Shown: in pieces, positions 62,704 to 64,000 of the stretch | Numbering within the stretch: position 1 is the stretch's first letter | Layout: each line of letters begins with the position of its first letter | Origin: Triplophysa rosa | Lineage: Eukaryota > Chordata > Actinopteri > Cypriniformes > Nemacheilidae | NCBI RefSeq assembly: GCF_024868665.1 | Contig: NC_079905.1 | Span: 3,591,866-3,655,865, forward strand | Reading direction: 5' to 3' | DNA length: 64,000 nt | The notes under the pieces: model-generated | Database searches by the model: none | Seen by the model: only the letters and a program-made list of their open reading frames with translations | What the model was told of the DNA's origin: nothing | Made by a program: the position numbers and the translations under genes

Positions 62704-62848
62704 ATTTACATTTATGCATTTGGCAGACGCTTAAAAGCAACTCACATTGCATTATACTATACATTGTATCCGAGTATGTGCAATCCCCTGGGATCGAACC
62801 CATGACCTTGGCGTTGCTAGCGCCATGCTCTAACCACTGAACTACAGG
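62704..62848 (-). mobile_element. tRNA-derived SINE with tRNA-Ala-like head
   Basis: Read on the minus strand, it starts CCTGTAGTTCAGTGGTTAGA, a good RNA polymerase III box A, and has GGTTCGATCCC, a good box B, about 35 nt later. The anticodon arm folds as TGGCG-loop-CGCCA with a seven-base loop CTAGCAA, putting AGC (Ala) in the anticodon position. The body ends in GCGTCTGCCAAATGCATAAA, the common teleost SINE tail. The acceptor stem is not paired, so it is a SINE and not a working tRNA gene. It lies in the presumed first intron or upstream region of nectin2. Confidence 0.75.
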
Positions 62849-64000
62849 TAAGCATCTCATGTCTTCAATTCCTTTTACAAAAACCATAACATGTTTATTA
62901 GACACACCTAGCTATCCACTTCACAGAGAAAAATCAGAACAAAGGAAAGAGAGAAACAGCAGATGACAGAAAGATAAACTAACTGAAGTGGAGAGGCAGG
63001 TGGCTACACACGTGAACCTCCATTATTCTCCAGCTGGGTTCTGTGTTGCCAAGGGCCTCAAGGTGCTGGACAGCAATGCTCATTTGAGTGCCATTAAAGG
63101 CAGTTTTCTATCCTCCGGCTGTACACTTACACTAACAGTGAACACACAGAACGAGGATGAAAGCCGAAGGGAGGGAGAGACCACTTAAAAGGGGAACGGA
63201 GACGGGGGCTGGTTACAACATATTTACTCGCTGTCATTGGTTCTCTCTCCTCATTAGCCCGCCGCAGGTCTGATCACTTTGTTAGAATTGATTCGGGACG
63301 AGCGTTGTTGGCTTGCCGTTCTCTCTAAAATGGACAAGTCTACAATTACCTCACCAGCATGTAAACAAGCCACGCACACCTACCAAGGAGAATGCAATGC
63401 ACAGAGCCGTCGCGGGCCCGGCTGTGTCTAATGCGTTCGAGCTCGAGCGAGCACTTGGACAAATATATTCCCTCCGCAGTCGGAGCGAAGCATTGATTTT
63501 CCCATATTACCACACGCCAGGGCCACAAAGAAAAGCCACCGCCACCATAATTGCAGTGTGCCGACAGCAAACTCCCAGAGAAAGACTGCATTTGGAAAGA
63601 CTGCATTTCCCAGAATTCCCAAGTAGATGAGGGAGAAATCATGTGCTTAAACAGGAAGAATGGAAGTTGGGAGTGGGGGGAGAGAGAAACTCATATGTAA
63701 AAGATTAGAGATGTGGTCTTCAGAGGCTCGTTCATTCTGAATCGAAGGTTAATCGCGTTACGGGAAAACCTCACCGTGGCAAATATGAGAGAGGGCGGCG
63801 GAAGGGGATGCAAACGTGACTCAATTCGAACATAAAAACAAACGAAAAAACATGAGGGTGTAATGGAGTGTGTGCATTATTCAAGGCATGTTCCAGATCT
63901 CACACGTGATCTTAAGAGCGCTCATCTGGGAATGAATGGAAATCAATTACCAGACATCTGTATGCACTTCTACAGTAAAGCGTGTTCGTGAAAGTCGGTC
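62849..64000. other. gene-free sequence to the window end
   Basis: No exon, RNA gene or repeat recognised. 63340-63640 is balanced in composition and open in several frames without family features. Confidence 0.4.

Noticed and set aside
62780..62848. possible functional tRNA-Ala gene
   Set aside because: Acceptor stem does not pair and a SINE tail follows; it is a tRNA-derived SINE.

Overview
The window reads as vertebrate nuclear DNA from a teleost, most likely a cypriniform fish. It has long non-coding stretches, GT-AG introns, many (CA)n/(GA)n microsatellites, and many copies of short inverted-repeat elements typical of carp-like fish, including the family whose ends read like AGGGATAGTTCACCC / GGGTGAACTATCCCTTTA. 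There are no bacterial operons, CRISPR arrays or phage genes.

I can support one protein-coding gene, a nectin on the minus strand that best fits nectin-2 (nectin2/pvrl2). Six coding exons were placed by splice sites and phase: 53555-53664 (first half of the IgV domain), 52993-53236 (second half of IgV), 50983-51276 (Ig domain 2), 49856-49973 and 48144-48292 (Ig domain 3 in two pieces), and 36118-36662 (membrane segment and whole cytoplasmic tail). The reading frame is continuous across all five junctions and gives 485 residues without the signal-peptide exon, which I could not find. It is either inside 53665-64000 and unrecognised, or beyond the window. The tail ends in a nectin-type PDZ ligand (AIYV) that should bind afadin.

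Layout: 1-36117 is downstream, gene-free sequence with mobile-element relics, microsatellites, one CpG-rich patch (about 22.2-22.5 kb) and a few unexplained stretches resembling conserved non-coding DNA. 36118-53664 is the gene, with an 11.5 kb last intron (36663-48143) holding a degenerate four-unit tandem array and a CpG-rich patch. 53665-64000 is probably intron 1 plus possible upstream DNA, with polypurine/polypyrimidine tracts and a SINE with a tRNA-Ala-like head.

The most notable observations are the intron that splits the IgV domain, a (CA)n tract 28 nt inside the donor of the exon before the membrane exon, an interleaved A-B-A'-B' inverted repeat at 20.9-21.3 kb, a 163-bp near-perfect palindrome in the intron before Ig domain 3, and several nested insertions. 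I found no convincing previously undescribed system.
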